This document shows, piece by piece, positions 17,903 to 28,148 of a stretch of DNA of 64,000 nt. Position 1 is the stretch's first letter, and each line of letters opens with the position of its first letter. The notes beneath the pieces are model-generated. The model saw nothing but the letters and a program-made list of their open reading frames with translations. It made no database searches and was not told the DNA's origin. The stretch is from Enterobacter cancerogenus (GTDB lineage Bacteria; Pseudomonadota; Gammaproteobacteria; Enterobacterales; Enterobacteriaceae). Both the position numbers and the translations under genes were made by a program. Location of the stretch: assembly GCF_019047785.1 (NCBI RefSeq), contig NZ_CP077290.1, positions 186,001-250,000 on the forward strand. Reading direction: 5' to 3'.

Positions 17903-18912
17903 CAGTGATAACCCTCCCCATGCTGAACTTTCCCGCGAAAAACGTAATAACTCCAGAAGGTATAAACAAGGATAACAGGTATGATCAATAGCGCACCTAC
18001 CAGCATAAAGCCCTGACTTTGCGCGGGGGCGGCAGCCTGCCAGAGGGTGATGGATGGCGGGATAATGTGCGGCCAGATGCTGATCCCAAGCCCACTGAAC
18101 CCCAGAAAAATCAGCCCAAGCGTCAGGATGAACGGACGGCTATGGCTGTCATCATTGTTCAGGCAGCGCCACTGAAGCACGCTCAGCAGAAGCACCAGCG
18201 CCGGAACGGGCAGCAGGAACCAGAGGTTCGGCAAAGAGAACCATCGCGCGGCAATGGCGGGATAGGACAGCGGCGTCCAGACGCTAACCGCAGCGATAAT
18301 CGCCAGGAGTGCTATCAGCAAGCGTTTCGACAGCTGACGCATGCGGCGCTGCAGGGCATGTTCACTTTTCATCACCAGCCAGGTCGAGCCTAGCAGCGCG
18401 TAGGCCACCACAAGCCCCACGCCGCAAAAGAGGGTAAACCCGGTTAACCAGTCAAACGGCCCGCCGCTGTAGGCGCGTCCGGTCACGGCAAAGCCGTTAA
18501 TGACCGCGCCCACCGTGATGCCCTGCGTAAAGGTCGCCAGAATCGACCCGCCGATAAAGGCTTTATCCCAGAACGGACGATGGGCCGGCGTCGCTTTAAA
18601 GCGAAACTCAAAGGCCACGCCGCGAAAAATAAGCCCGATCAGCATTAACGTCAGAGGAATGGTGAGGGCGTCGATAATCACCGCATAGGCCAGCGGGAAC
18701 GCGCCGAACAGCGCCGCGCCGCCCAGCACCAGCCAGGTTTCATTTCCGTCCCAGACCGGCGCAACGGTATTGACCATCACGTCGCGATCGTCCGCGTCCG
18801 GTATCGCCGGAAACAGAATGCCTATCCCCAAATCAAAGCCGTCCATAACGATATACATCAGGGTGGCGAAGACAATGATGACAAACCAGATAAGGGAGAG
18901 ATCGATACCCAT
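17902..18912 (-). CDS. cioB: Cyanide-insensitive-type ubiquinol oxidase subunit II
   Basis: The 336-residue, eight- or nine-helix membrane protein belongs to the CydB/CioB family. Visible motifs include VMDGFDLGIGILFP near residue 23, VAPVWDGNETWLVLGG near residue 50 and FWSYYVFRGKV at the end. It pairs with subunit I in the quinol oxidase that reduces O2 to water. Its ATG overlaps the subunit I stop (TAATG). Similarity is to CioB rather than to the E. coli CydB branch. Confidence 0.9.
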   Translation of the reverse strand: MGIDLSLIWFVIIVFATLMYIVMDGFDLGIGILFPAIPDADDRDVMVNTVAPVWDGNETWLVLGGAALFGAFPLAYAVIIDALTIPLTLMLIGLIFRGVAFEFRFKATPAHRPFWDKAFIGGSILATFTQGITVGAVINGFAVTGRAYSGGPFDWLTGFTLFCGVGLVVAYALLGSTWLVMKSEHALQRRMRQLSKRLLIALLAIIAAVSVWTPLSYPAIAARWFSLPNLWFLLPVPALVLLLSVLQWRCLNNDDSHSRPFILTLGLIFLGFSGLGISIWPHIIPPSITLWQAAAPAQSQGFMLVGALLIIPVILVYTFWSYYVFRGKVQHGEGYH

Positions 18913-20312
18913 TATGGCTGCTCCTTATGTTCAGTCGTAACCGCCGACAGCGGGCGGGAAGGGCGTCCGTCAGACTCCGTAGCGAACGATTCATGGGGCT
19001 GAGGTCCTTTCTTTATCAGCCGCACCATATAGCTGTAACCCACGCCAAACACCGAGGTATAGACGATGAAGAAGGCCAGCAGACTCACGCTCATATGCAG
19101 ATCGCCATGGGCAGAAACCGCATCCCTGGTGCGCTGAAGCCCGTAAACCACCCACGGCTGGCGGCCCACCTCGGTGGTGACCCATCCGGCCAGGATCGCA
19201 ACCAGCCCGGATGGCCCCATCAGTAGGGCAAACCACAGGAACGGACGCGAGGTATACAGCCGCTTTTTGTAACGCAGCCACAGCGCCGCCACGCCCAGCA
19301 AGAGCATCAACATCCCTAGACCGGCCATAATGCGGAAAGACCAAAAAACGATGGTGGAATTAGGTCGGTCTTCTTTTGGGAACGATTTGAGGGCCGGAAC
19401 CTGTTTATCCAGACTGTGCGTCAGGATCAGGCTGCCGAGCGCCGGGATCGCCAGGCCAAAACGCGTGCGCTCCTGCTCCATATCCGGCCAGCCAAACAGC
19501 AGCAGCGGCGTTGGCTCACCCGGCGGATTTTCCCAGTGTCCTTCGATGGCGGCAATTTTGGCAGGCTGGTGCTTAAGGGTGTTAAGCCCGTGCATATCGC
19601 CCACCAGCGCCTGAATGGGCGCGACAATCAGGGTCATCCACAGCGCCATCGAGAACATTGCGCGAATGGCGGGGGTAGCGTTGCCGCGCAGCAAATGCCA
19701 TGCGGCAGACGCGCCAACAAACAGCGCGCTGCTGAGGAACGCGGCGATAGACATATGCAGCAGACGATAGGGGAAGGAGGGGTTAAAGACCACGGCAAAC
19801 CAGTCGACCGGCACCACCTGGCCGTTGACGATCTCATAGCCCTGCGGCGTCTGCATCCAGCTGTTCGAGGAGAGGATCCAGAAGGTAGAGATAATGGTCC
19901 CTAAAGCCACCATGCAGGTGGCAAAAAAGTGCAGCCCGGGCCCGACTTTATTCCAGCCAAACAGCATCACGCCGAGGAAACCGGCCTCAAGGAAGAAGGC
20001 GGTCAGCACTTCATAGGTGAGCAGCGGCCCGGTAATACTGCCGGCAAACTGCGAGAACCCGCTCCAGTTGGTGCCAAACTGGTATGCCATTACCAACCCG
20101 GAGACCACGCCCATACCGAAGTTAACGGCAAAGATCTTCGACCAGAAATGGTACAACGCACGCCAGACCGGATTTTTTGTTCTCAGCCACAGGCCTTCCA
20201 GCACGGCGAGATAGCTCGCCAGGCCAATGGTGATCGCCGGGAATATAATGTGAAAGGATACGGTAAAGGCAAACTGTATCCGCGCCAGGTGAAAAGCATC
20301 TAAACCAAACAT
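18912..20312 (-). CDS. cioA: Cyanide-insensitive-type ubiquinol oxidase subunit I
   Basis: I place the start at ATG 20312 (MFGLDAFHLARIQFAFTVSF...), seven bases after GAGG. A TTG 18 bases earlier is open but has no better ribosome site. The 466-residue protein has the haem ligand His near residue 19 (VSFHIIFP) and the conserved GWVTTEVGRQPW motif. The loop before it is short, as in CioA-type oxidases, rather than the long Q-loop of E. coli CydA. It oxidises quinol at the periplasmic face and pumps no protons. With cioB and the DUF2474 gene it forms a three-gene, tightly overlapping operon. Confidence 0.92.
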   Translation of the reverse strand: MFGLDAFHLARIQFAFTVSFHIIFPAITIGLASYLAVLEGLWLRTKNPVWRALYHFWSKIFAVNFGMGVVSGLVMAYQFGTNWSGFSQFAGSITGPLLTYEVLTAFFLEAGFLGVMLFGWNKVGPGLHFFATCMVALGTIISTFWILSSNSWMQTPQGYEIVNGQVVPVDWFAVVFNPSFPYRLLHMSIAAFLSSALFVGASAAWHLLRGNATPAIRAMFSMALWMTLIVAPIQALVGDMHGLNTLKHQPAKIAAIEGHWENPPGEPTPLLLFGWPDMEQERTRFGLAIPALGSLILTHSLDKQVPALKSFPKEDRPNSTIVFWSFRIMAGLGMLMLLLGVAALWLRYKKRLYTSRPFLWFALLMGPSGLVAILAGWVTTEVGRQPWVVYGLQRTRDAVSAHGDLHMSVSLLAFFIVYTSVFGVGYSYMVRLIKKGPQPHESFATESDGRPSRPLSAVTTEHKEQP

Positions 20313-20710
20313 GCACAGCCTCAATGTCAATCGGTGTACTGTTATGGTATAGGGCGGGAAAGAACACTGTCAGACGCAGAAAAGTGAAATTTATGTATAA
20401 CAGTTTATGAAAATAAGATGTTTTTCGAATCTGATATACTGTGCTTTAACGTATAAAAGAGTCGTTTTTATAAATTTAATGCATTAAACCGCTTGCTTTG
20501 TCGTCAACCTCGTGCGTTAATGGTCTTCTGGTTTGGAAACCGAATAAATATCTGACGTAGTTTTATAAAAGCAGTTCTCATCACGTTGTGCCTCTCCGCA
20601 GCCTCTCTTGGGTCTTTTTCTACACTCCGATTAGCTTTTTGTTTCAGACCACTCTATCGCCTGAAAGGCCCATTAGCACTTTACGTATTTTACGTTTACA
20701 GGAGAATCTT

Positions 20711-20899
20711 ATGATTTCTTATATCCATTTCCGCTGCCCATGCTGTCATGGCTCGCAGTACCGCACCTCAGCTTTTGATGTGTCTGATAAAAACCCGTAC
20801 GGCGCAAAATGCATTTTTTGCAAATCGTCGATGATTACGCTGGACCACCTGGCCGCTGCGCACGCCGCACAGAGCCATGTGACTGAGTACCGTAAATAA
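20711..20899 (+). CDS. Cold-shock small protein, YmcF/YnfQ-like
   Basis: The 62-residue protein (MISYIHFRCPCCHGSQYRTS...) has CPCC near residue 9 and CIFCK near residue 36, forming a probable zinc ribbon. It closely resembles the E. coli small proteins YmcF and YnfQ, found by proteomics after cold shock. AGGAG precedes the ATG at 20711. A leader of well over 100 bases, with TGACGTAG at about 20552 that resembles a cold box, is consistent with cold regulation, as in csp genes. The molecular role is unknown. Confidence 0.75.
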   Translation: MISYIHFRCPCCHGSQYRTSAFDVSDKNPYGAKCIFCKSSMITLDHLAAAHAAQSHVTEYRK

Positions 20900-20981
20900 T
20901 CAACCTCGCTGACCATAACAGTTAGCAAAATCTTCTCTTTTTCTCCTGCTGATATACACTGTCGGCAATAAGGAGAATCTG

Positions 20982-22394
20982 ATGAAAAAATACCAGCGTC
21001 TGGCGCAACAAATCATCTCGCAGATTGAGCTTGGCGTATGGTTGCCGGGCGATAAGCTGCCTTCTCTGCGAGAGCAGGTCGCCAGCAGCGGCATGAGTTT
21101 TATGACCGTGGGTCACGCGTATCAGATGCTGGAAAGCCAGGGGCGCATTGTCGCCAGGCCGCAGTCGGGCTACTACGTTGCCTCGCGCCCGACCGCACAG
21201 CAGCCAGCCCCTCCGGCTCAGGTGATGCGCGACGAAGTGGTCGACATTAACACCTACATCTTCGACGTGCTTCAGGCCAGCCGCGACCCGTCCGTCGTCC
21301 CCTTTGCCTCTGCGTTTCCCGATCCCCGTCTGTTCCCGCTCCAGCAGCTCAACCGCTCACTGGCTAACGTCGGCAAAACCGCCACGGCGATGAGCGTGAT
21401 TGAAAACCTGCCGCCCGGTAACGTGGACTTACGTCACGCTATTGCCCGCCGCTATGCGCAGCAGGGGATGAACATCTCGCCGGACGAGATTGTGATTACC
21501 GCTGGCGCACTCGAAGCGCTCAATCTCAGCTTGCAGGCGGTGACGGAGCCGGGCGACTGGGTGATCGTCGAAAACCCCTGTTTCTACGGCGCGCTGCAGG
21601 CGCTGGAACGCCTGAAGCTCAAGGCGTTGTCTATCGCAACAGACGTCCGGGAAGGCATCGATCTCAATGCGCTGGAGCAGGCGCTGAATGAGTATCCGGT
21701 CAAAGCCTGCTGGCTGATGACCAACAGCCAGAACCCGCTGGGATTTACCCTCACTGCCGATAAAAAGGCGCAGCTCGTGGCCCTGCTGACGAAGCACAAC
21801 GTCACGCTGATAGAAGACGATGTCTACAGCGAACTCTATTTTGGCCGCGAAAAACCGCTCCCCGCAAAAGCGTGGGATCGTCAGGATATGACGCTACACT
21901 GCTCCTCGTTTTCGAAATGTCTGGTGGCGGGATTTCGCATTGGCTGGGTGGCCGCGGGGAAACATGCGCGCCGCATTCAACACCTGCAGCTGATGAGTAC
22001 CTTATCCACCAGCTCACCGATGCAGCTGGCGCTGGTGGACTACCTGGCGACCAAGCGCTACGACGCTCACCTGCGCCGCCTTCGACGCACGCTTGCCGAG
22101 CGCAAACAGCAGGCCTGGCAGGCGCTGTTGCGCCACATGCCCGCGGGCGTCAAAATCCATCACAGCGACAGCGGCTATTTTTTGTGGCTCGAACTGCCCG
22201 CGCAGCTTGACGCAGGCTTACTAAGCGAGAAGGCGTTAACCCACCATATCAGCATCGCCCCGGGGAAGATGTTTTCTACCTCCGACGTCTGGACGCCGTT
22301 CTTCCGTTTTAATACCTCCTGGACGTGGGGCGAGCGGGAAGAGCAGGCCGTTATCCAGCTGGGAACGCTGATTAGCGACATGCTGGACGCCTGA
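20982..22394 (+). CDS. ydcR: MocR-type PLP-dependent transcription regulator YdcR
   Basis: The 470-residue protein has an N-terminal GntR winged helix (PGDKLPSLREQVASSGMSFM). A fold-type I aminotransferase domain follows, with NSQNPLGFTL, EDDVYSELYF and the PLP lysine in CSSFSKCLVAGFRIGW. It matches E. coli YdcR over its length and lies just upstream of ydcSTUV-patD, so it is the likely regulator of that operon (inference by position). A good GGAGAA ribosome site precedes the ATG. Confidence 0.94.
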   Translation: MKKYQRLAQQIISQIELGVWLPGDKLPSLREQVASSGMSFMTVGHAYQMLESQGRIVARPQSGYYVASRPTAQQPAPPAQVMRDEVVDINTYIFDVLQASRDPSVVPFASAFPDPRLFPLQQLNRSLANVGKTATAMSVIENLPPGNVDLRHAIARRYAQQGMNISPDEIVITAGALEALNLSLQAVTEPGDWVIVENPCFYGALQALERLKLKALSIATDVREGIDLNALEQALNEYPVKACWLMTNSQNPLGFTLTADKKAQLVALLTKHNVTLIEDDVYSELYFGREKPLPAKAWDRQDMTLHCSSFSKCLVAGFRIGWVAAGKHARRIQHLQLMSTLSTSSPMQLALVDYLATKRYDAHLRRLRRTLAERKQQAWQALLRHMPAGVKIHHSDSGYFLWLELPAQLDAGLLSEKALTHHISIAPGKMFSTSDVWTPFFRFNTSWTWGEREEQAVIQLGTLISDMLDA

Positions 22395-22642
22395 TTTTCG
22401 CCTCTCCTGCGGTCTGCCCGGTGACGCACTCGCCGGGCTGTATCATAGGAAATCCGCATACCACCTCCCAACGCTAACCCCTTGTCTATAATCCAGTTAA
22501 CGGGGAATGCGCCCTCGGTCACACCTTGATGAAAATTCCTTAAGCCGCGCGGTGCGGCGCATTTGCGCGGTCTACGTTTAGTTAAGGAGATATTTTTACG
22601 GCACGGCTGCCGCTAAATTTCATTGCGACAGGAGTAAATCGA

Positions 22643-23788
22643 ATGAGCAAGAATTTTGCCCGCAGCAGCCTGTGCGCGCTTGGCATGACGATCATGACAG
22701 CGCAAGCCGCCGAGCCACCTAAAGCCATTGGCGACGGGGAAGGCCGACTGGATATCATTGCCTGGCCGGGGTATATCGAACGCGGTCAGACGGATAAAAA
22801 CTATGACTGGGTTACGCAGTTCGAAAAAGAGACTGGGTGTGCGGTTAACGTAAAAACGGCGGCCACGTCAGATGAGATGGTCAGCCTGATGGCGAAAGGG
22901 GGCTACGATCTGGTGACGGCCTCGGGTGATGCCTCGCTGCGCCTGATTATGGGCAAACGCGTTCAGGCGATTAACCCCGATCTGATCCCGAACTGGAAAA
23001 CAATCGACCCGCGAATGGTGAAAGGCGAATGGTTTAACGTTGGCGGTAAGGCCTACGGCACGCCGTATCAGTGGGGGCCGAACCTGCTGATGTACAACAC
23101 CAAAACCTTTCCCACGCCGCCGGACAGCTGGAACGTGGTCTTCGTAAAACAGGATCTGCCGGACGGTAAAACCAATCAGGGCCGGGTCCAGGCCTATGAT
23201 GGCCCAATCTATATTGCCGACGCGGCGCTGTTCGTTAAAGCTACCCAGCCTGCGCTCGGCATCACCGATCCGTACCAGCTCACGGAAACCCAGTATGCCG
23301 CCGTGCTTAACGTATTGCGGGACCAGCATGCGCTGATCCACCGCTACTGGCATGACACCACCGTACAGATGAGCGATTTCAAAAACGAAGGCGTGGTGGC
23401 GTCCAGCGCGTGGCCGTATCAGGCAAATGCCCTGAAAGCGGAAAACCAGCCGATCGCTACCGTCTTCCCGAAAGAGGGCGTCACCGGCTGGGCGGATACC
23501 ACCATGCTCCACGCCCAGGCGAAACACCCAATGTGCGCGTACAAATGGATGAACTGGTCGTTAACGCCAAAAGTGCAGGGCGATCTGGCGGCATGGTTCG
23601 GTTCGCTGCCGGTCGTGGCGGAAGGCTGTAAGGCCAGTACGCTGTTGGGCGAGAAAGGCTGCGAAACCAACGGTTATAACAACTTCGACAAAATCATGTT
23701 CTGGAAAACTCCGGTGGCGCAGGGGGGCAAGTTTGTGCCGTACAGCCGCTGGACGCAGGATTACATCGCCATCATGGGCGGGCGTTAA
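22643..23788 (+). CDS. ydcS: ABC transporter periplasmic binding protein YdcS
   Basis: The 381-residue precursor has a signal peptide ending in TAQAA. It belongs to the spermidine/putrescine-binding family (IIAWPGYIERG, TASGDASLRLIMG). It is nearly identical in layout to E. coli YdcS, which is proposed to bind putrescine-type substrates and also reported to act in polyhydroxybutyrate synthesis. A 250-base gap after ydcR probably carries the operon promoter. The ribosome site is GGAG. Confidence 0.94.
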   Translation: MSKNFARSSLCALGMTIMTAQAAEPPKAIGDGEGRLDIIAWPGYIERGQTDKNYDWVTQFEKETGCAVNVKTAATSDEMVSLMAKGGYDLVTASGDASLRLIMGKRVQAINPDLIPNWKTIDPRMVKGEWFNVGGKAYGTPYQWGPNLLMYNTKTFPTPPDSWNVVFVKQDLPDGKTNQGRVQAYDGPIYIADAALFVKATQPALGITDPYQLTETQYAAVLNVLRDQHALIHRYWHDTTVQMSDFKNEGVVASSAWPYQANALKAENQPIATVFPKEGVTGWADTTMLHAQAKHPMCAYKWMNWSLTPKVQGDLAAWFGSLPVVAEGCKASTLLGEKGCETNGYNNFDKIMFWKTPVAQGGKFVPYSRWTQDYIAIMGGR

Positions 23789-23804
23789 TTGCCGGGAGCA
23801 GAAC

Positions 23805-24818
23805 ATGACGTACGCGGTAGAGTTCACTGACGTTTCCCGCCTGTACGGTGACGTACGGGCGGTGGATGGGGTCACCATTGGCATTCATGACGGAGAGTTT
23901 TTCTCAATGCTGGGGCCGTCTGGCTCCGGCAAAACCACCTGCCTGCGCCTGATTGCCGGGTTTGAGCAACTCAGCGGCGGCAAAATCACTCTCTTCGGCA
24001 AAGAGGCCAGCGAACTTCCGCCATGGGAGCGAGATGTGAACACGGTGTTCCAGGACTACGCGCTGTTCCCGCATATGTCGATCCTCGATAACGTGGCCTA
24101 CGGCCTGATGGTGAAGGGCATCGACAAAAAAACGCGACACGCGCGGGCAAACGAGGCGCTGGAAAAGGTCGGTTTAGGTTTTGCCCTTGCCCGCAGACCG
24201 TCGCAACTCTCGGGCGGCCAGCGTCAGCGCGTGGCGATTGCGCGTGCGCTGGTCAACGAGCCTCGCGTATTACTGCTGGATGAGCCGCTCGGGGCGCTGG
24301 ATCTGAAGCTGCGCGAGCAGATGCAGTTTGAGCTGAAAAAACTGCAGCAGGAACTCGGTATCACCTTCATTTTTGTCACGCACGATCAGGGTGAGGCCCT
24401 GTCGATGTCCGACCGCGTGGCGGTGTTTAACAATGGGCGTATCGAGCAGGTAGATACCCCGCATGCGCTCTATATGCGCCCGCGCACGCCGTTTGTCGCC
24501 GGTTTCGTCGGCACCTCAAATGTGTTCGATGCGGGCATCGCCCGTCGCGTCTGTGGTATGGAGGGTATGTACTCGCTGCGCCCGGAACATATTCGTCTCA
24601 ATCAGGGCGGAGAAGTTCAGGTTCAGGGCGTGGTACAGGCGGTACAGTATCAGGGGGCGGCAACCCGCGTGGAGCTTGCGCTGGCAGATGGCGCAAAGCT
24701 GCTGGTCAGCCAGGCGAACCTCAGCGGTGGGATCTTACCGTCGGGCGTTGAACCCGGCCAGCAGGTGCTGGCATCCTGGTCGCGCGAGGCCATGGTGCGT
24801 CTGAATGAGGAGCGGTGA
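23805..24818 (+). CDS. ydcT: ABC transporter ATP-binding protein YdcT
   Basis: I place the start at ATG 23805 (MTYAVEFTDVSRLYGD...), as in E. coli; an upstream in-frame start would overlap ydcS. The 337-residue PotA-type ATPase has Walker [10 protein letters not shown], signature LSGGQRQRVAIARAL, Walker B VLLLDEPLGALD, the switch His in FVTHDQ, and a C-terminal TOBE-like domain. It energises the YdcUV permease. It follows ydcS by 16 bases. Confidence 0.95.
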   Translation: MTYAVEFTDVSRLYGDVRAVDGVTIGIHDGEFFSMLGPSGSGKTTCLRLIAGFEQLSGGKITLFGKEASELPPWERDVNTVFQDYALFPHMSILDNVAYGLMVKGIDKKTRHARANEALEKVGLGFALARRPSQLSGGQRQRVAIARALVNEPRVLLLDEPLGALDLKLREQMQFELKKLQQELGITFIFVTHDQGEALSMSDRVAVFNNGRIEQVDTPHALYMRPRTPFVAGFVGTSNVFDAGIARRVCGMEGMYSLRPEHIRLNQGGEVQVQGVVQAVQYQGAATRVELALADGAKLLVSQANLSGGILPSGVEPGQQVLASWSREAMVRLNEER

Positions 24819-24819
24819 A

Positions 24820-25764
24820 ATGGAGATGCGCGTTTCACCTGCGCCCGGGCCGCACGGCACCCTGCGCCGTATCACCGCGCTGTTCTGGCGCAAACCCGCA
24901 TTAGGGCTGTTCCTGCTGCTCCTTGCCCCGCTGATGTGGTTCGGCATTATCTATTTAGGCTCGCTGCTTACGCTGCTGTGGCAGGGGTTCTATACCTTCG
25001 ATGACTTCACGATGTCGGTCACGCCGGACCTGACGCTTGCGAACATTCAGGCGCTGTTCAACCCGGCAAACTACGACATCATCCTGCGAACGCTGGCGAT
25101 GGCTATCGCCGTTACCCTTGCCAGCGCGATCCTGGCCTTCCCGATGGCCTGGTACATGGCGCGCTATACCCGCGGCAAATGGAAAGCGTTTTTCTATATT
25201 GCGGTGATGCTGCCGATGTGGGCCAGCTATATCGTCAAAGCCTACGCGTGGACGCTGCTGCTGGCGAAAGATGGTGTCGCACAGTGGTTTCTTGGTCATA
25301 TGGGGCTGGAGCCGGTGTTGATGTCGATCCTCACCCTCCCGGCGATTGGCGGCAATACGCTGTCGACTTCCGGGTTGGGGCGTTTTCTGGTGTTCGTCTA
25401 CATCTGGCTGCCGTTTATGATTTTGCCGGTGCAGGCTGCGCTGGAGCGTTTACCTGCGTCATTGCTGCAGGCCTCTGCCGATTTGGGCGCGCGTCCGCGT
25501 CAGACGTTCCGCTACGTCGTATTTCCGCTGGCCATACCCGGTATTGCGGCCGGGTCGATATTTACCTTTTCGCTGACGCTCGGTGATTTTATTGTGCCAC
25601 AGCTGGTCGGCCCGCCGGGATACTTCATTGGCAATATGGTCTATTCCCAGCAGGGGGCGATCGGCAATATGCCGATGGCGGCGGCATTTACGCTGGTACC
25701 GATTGTGCTGATTTCTCTCTATCTGGCGTTTGTGAAACGCCTGGGAGCGTTCGATGCACTCTGA
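24820..25764 (+). CDS. ydcU: ABC transporter permease YdcU
   Basis: ATG 24820 follows GAGGAG at 24807-24812, with one base after the ydcT stop. An ATG at 24805 would overlap ydcT. The 314-residue PotB-type permease has about six helices and the EAA-like cytoplasmic loop [16 protein letters not shown], which contacts YdcT. It forms the channel with YdcV. Confidence 0.93.
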   Translation: MEMRVSPAPGPHGTLRRITALFWRKPALGLFLLLLAPLMWFGIIYLGSLLTLLWQGFYTFDDFTMSVTPDLTLANIQALFNPANYDIILRTLAMAIAVTLASAILAFPMAWYMARYTRGKWKAFFYIAVMLPMWASYIVKAYAWTLLLAKDGVAQWFLGHMGLEPVLMSILTLPAIGGNTLSTSGLGRFLVFVYIWLPFMILPVQAALERLPASLLQASADLGARPRQTFRYVVFPLAIPGIAAGSIFTFSLTLGDFIVPQLVGPPGYFIGNMVYSQQGAIGNMPMAAAFTLVPIVLISLYLAFVKRLGAFDAL

Positions 25765-26560
25765 GCGCGCACCGCTGTTCCTGAAAATTGCTGCGTGGGG
25801 TGGGGTGATCTTTCTCCACTTCCCGCTGCTGATCATCGCCATCTATGCGTTTAATACCGAAGACGCAGCCTTCAGTTTCCCGCCGCGCGGCTTGACGCTG
25901 AAGTGGTTTAGCGTAGCTGCATCGCGCGGAGATATCATTGATTCCGTGACGTTGTCACTTCAAATCGCCGCCATGTCGACGGCTATTGCGCTGGTGCTGG
26001 GCACGCTGGCGGCCGCGGCGCTGTGGCGCAGCACATTTTTTGGCAAAAACGCCATCTCGCTGTTGCTGCTGCTACCCATTGCCCTGCCGGGGATCATCAC
26101 CGGCCTGGCGCTGCTGACGGCGTTCAAAACCATCAATCTTGAACCCGGATTTTTCACGATCGTTGTCGGACACGCCACCTTCTGCGTGGTGGTGGTATTT
26201 AACAACGTGATCGCCCGGTTCCGTCGTACCTCCTGGAGCCTGGTCGAAGCCTCGATGGATTTAGGGGCCGACGGCTGGCAAACCTTCCGCTACGTGGTGC
26301 TCCCCAATTTAGGGTCTGCGCTGCTGGCAGGGGGGATGCTGGCCTTTGCCCTGTCGTTTGATGAAATTATCGTCACAACATTCACCGCGGGGCATGAGCG
26401 CACGCTGCCGCTGTGGTTGCTCAACCAGCTTGGACGTCCGCGCGATGTGCCGGTCACCAACGTGGTTGCGCTGCTGGTGATGCTGGTGACGACTCTCCCC
26501 ATTCTGGGAGCCTGGTGGCTCACCCGCGACGGCGAGACTGTCGCCGGTGGCGGAAAATAA
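25754..26560 (+). CDS. ydcV: ABC transporter permease YdcV
   Basis: The 268-residue PotC-type permease overlaps the end of ydcU by 11 bases, indicating coupled translation. Its EAA loop is [16 protein letters not shown]. It is a close homologue of E. coli YdcV. It completes the YdcSTUV importer, which brings in the amine whose degradation product PatD oxidises. Confidence 0.94.
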   Translation: MHSERAPLFLKIAAWGGVIFLHFPLLIIAIYAFNTEDAAFSFPPRGLTLKWFSVAASRGDIIDSVTLSLQIAAMSTAIALVLGTLAAAALWRSTFFGKNAISLLLLLPIALPGIITGLALLTAFKTINLEPGFFTIVVGHATFCVVVVFNNVIARFRRTSWSLVEASMDLGADGWQTFRYVVLPNLGSALLAGGMLAFALSFDEIIVTTFTAGHERTLPLWLLNQLGRPRDVPVTNVVALLVMLVTTLPILGAWWLTRDGETVAGGGK

Positions 26561-26584
26561 CGTCGATTTCAACAGGACAATGCT

Positions 26585-28012
26585 ATGCAAAAACAACTGC
26601 TGATAAAGGGTGAACTGGTTAACGGCGAAGGGGAAAAGCAGCCGGTGTATAACCCCGCCACGGGGGCGGTGCTGCTTGAGATCGCCGAGGCGTCTGCTGC
26701 TCAGGTCGATGCAGCCGTTCAGGCAGCCGATGAGGCTTTCGACACCTGGGGGCAAACCACACCAAAGACCCGTGCCGAGTGTTTACTTAAGCTGGCGGAT
26801 GCCATCGAGGCGAATGCGGATGAGTTTGCGCGTCTCGAATCGCTTAACTGCGGGAAGCCGCTGCACTGCGCGCGCGGGGATGAAATCCCGGCGGTGGTGG
26901 ATGTGTTCCGCTTCTTTGCCGGTGCGGCGCGCTGTCTGAACGGTCTGGCAGCCGGAGAGTATCTTGAAGGGCACACCTCCATGATCCGCCGCGATCCGGT
27001 GGGCGTCGTGGCCTCGATTGCCCCCTGGAACTACCCGCTGATGATGGCGGCCTGGAAGCTGGCCCCGGCGCTGGCCGCAGGGAACTGCGTGGTGATCAAG
27101 CCCTCGGAAATCACACCGCTGACGGCATTGAAGCTGGGCGAACTGGCGAAAGATATCTTCCCGGCCGGGGTGCTCAACGTGCTGTTTGGCCGGGGGAAAA
27201 CCGTTGGCGACCCGCTCACCGGACACGAAAAAGTGCGTATGGTCTCGCTTACCGGATCAATTGCAACCGGAGAGCACATCATCAGCCGTACGGCCTCCTC
27301 GATTAAGCGCACGCACATGGAGCTGGGTGGAAAAGCGCCGGTTATTGTGTTTGACGATGCGGATCTGGATGCGGTGGTAGAAGGCGTGCGCACCTTTGGC
27401 TTCTACAATGCCGGGCAGGACTGTACGGCGGCGTGCCGGATCTACGCCCAAAAGGGAATTTATCCCGCACTGGTGGAGAAACTGGGCAAAGCCGTTGCCA
27501 GCCTGAAGATGGGCGCGCCCGAGGCTGGATCCACAGAGCTTGGCCCGCTCAGCTCAGACGCGCACCTGGCCCGCGTCTGCAAGGCCGTTGATGAAGCGAA
27601 AGCGCTCAGCCATATCAGCGTCGTCACAGGGGGCAGTAAACGTGACGGGGCAGGCTATTACTTTGAACCGACCCTGCTGGCCGGGGCAAAGCAGGAGGAC
27701 GCCATTGTGCAGCGCGAAGTCTTTGGGCCGGTGGTGAGCGTCACCGAGTTTGACGACGAGGCGCAGGTCCTGGCCTGGGCCAACGCTTCGCAATACGGTC
27801 TGGCATCGTCCGTCTGGACAAAAGATGTGGGCCGCGCCCATAGGCTGAGCGCAAGGCTGCAGTACGGCTGCACCTGGGTCAATACCCACTTTATGCTGGT
27901 AAGCGAAATGCCGCACGGCGGGATGAAGCTCTCAGGCTACGGGAAAGATATGTCGGTATACGGGCTGGAGGATTATACGGTTGTCCGGCATGTCATGATA
28001 AAACACGACTAA
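26585..28012 (+). CDS. patD: Gamma-aminobutyraldehyde dehydrogenase PatD
   Basis: The 475-residue NAD-dependent aldehyde dehydrogenase oxidises 4-aminobutanal, from putrescine, to GABA. The catalytic Cys280 (AGQDCTA) and general base Glu246 (MELGGKAP) are present, as is the cofactor motif near GSIATGEH. It is the last gene of the ydcSTUV-patD operon, 24 bases after ydcV, with a strong terminator behind it. In E. coli ortT follows directly; here ortT is 14.7 kb further on. Confidence 0.96.
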   Translation: MQKQLLIKGELVNGEGEKQPVYNPATGAVLLEIAEASAAQVDAAVQAADEAFDTWGQTTPKTRAECLLKLADAIEANADEFARLESLNCGKPLHCARGDEIPAVVDVFRFFAGAARCLNGLAAGEYLEGHTSMIRRDPVGVVASIAPWNYPLMMAAWKLAPALAAGNCVVIKPSEITPLTALKLGELAKDIFPAGVLNVLFGRGKTVGDPLTGHEKVRMVSLTGSIATGEHIISRTASSIKRTHMELGGKAPVIVFDDADLDAVVEGVRTFGFYNAGQDCTAACRIYAQKGIYPALVEKLGKAVASLKMGAPEAGSTELGPLSSDAHLARVCKAVDEAKALSHISVVTGGSKRDGAGYYFEPTLLAGAKQEDAIVQREVFGPVVSVTEFDDEAQVLAWANASQYGLASSVWTKDVGRAHRLSARLQYGCTWVNTHFMLVSEMPHGGMKLSGYGKDMSVYGLEDYTVVRHVMIKHD

Positions 28013-28017
28013 ATTAA

Positions 28018-28063
28018 GCGCCGCGCTGATGTGAAATAGCATTTGAGCGGCGCATCTTTTTTT
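28018..28063 (+). terminator. Terminator of the ydcSTUV-patD operon
   Basis: A GCGCCGC / GCGGCGC stem around a 22-base loop is followed by ATCTTTTTTT, six bases after the patD stop. Confidence 0.8.
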
Positions 28064-28148
28064 GATCTTGCGCATTGCTGTATACATTAAAGATATCTAC
28101 TGTCTGCACGCCATTTTCGGCATAATAATTTAATGACAGTAGGTTTCT

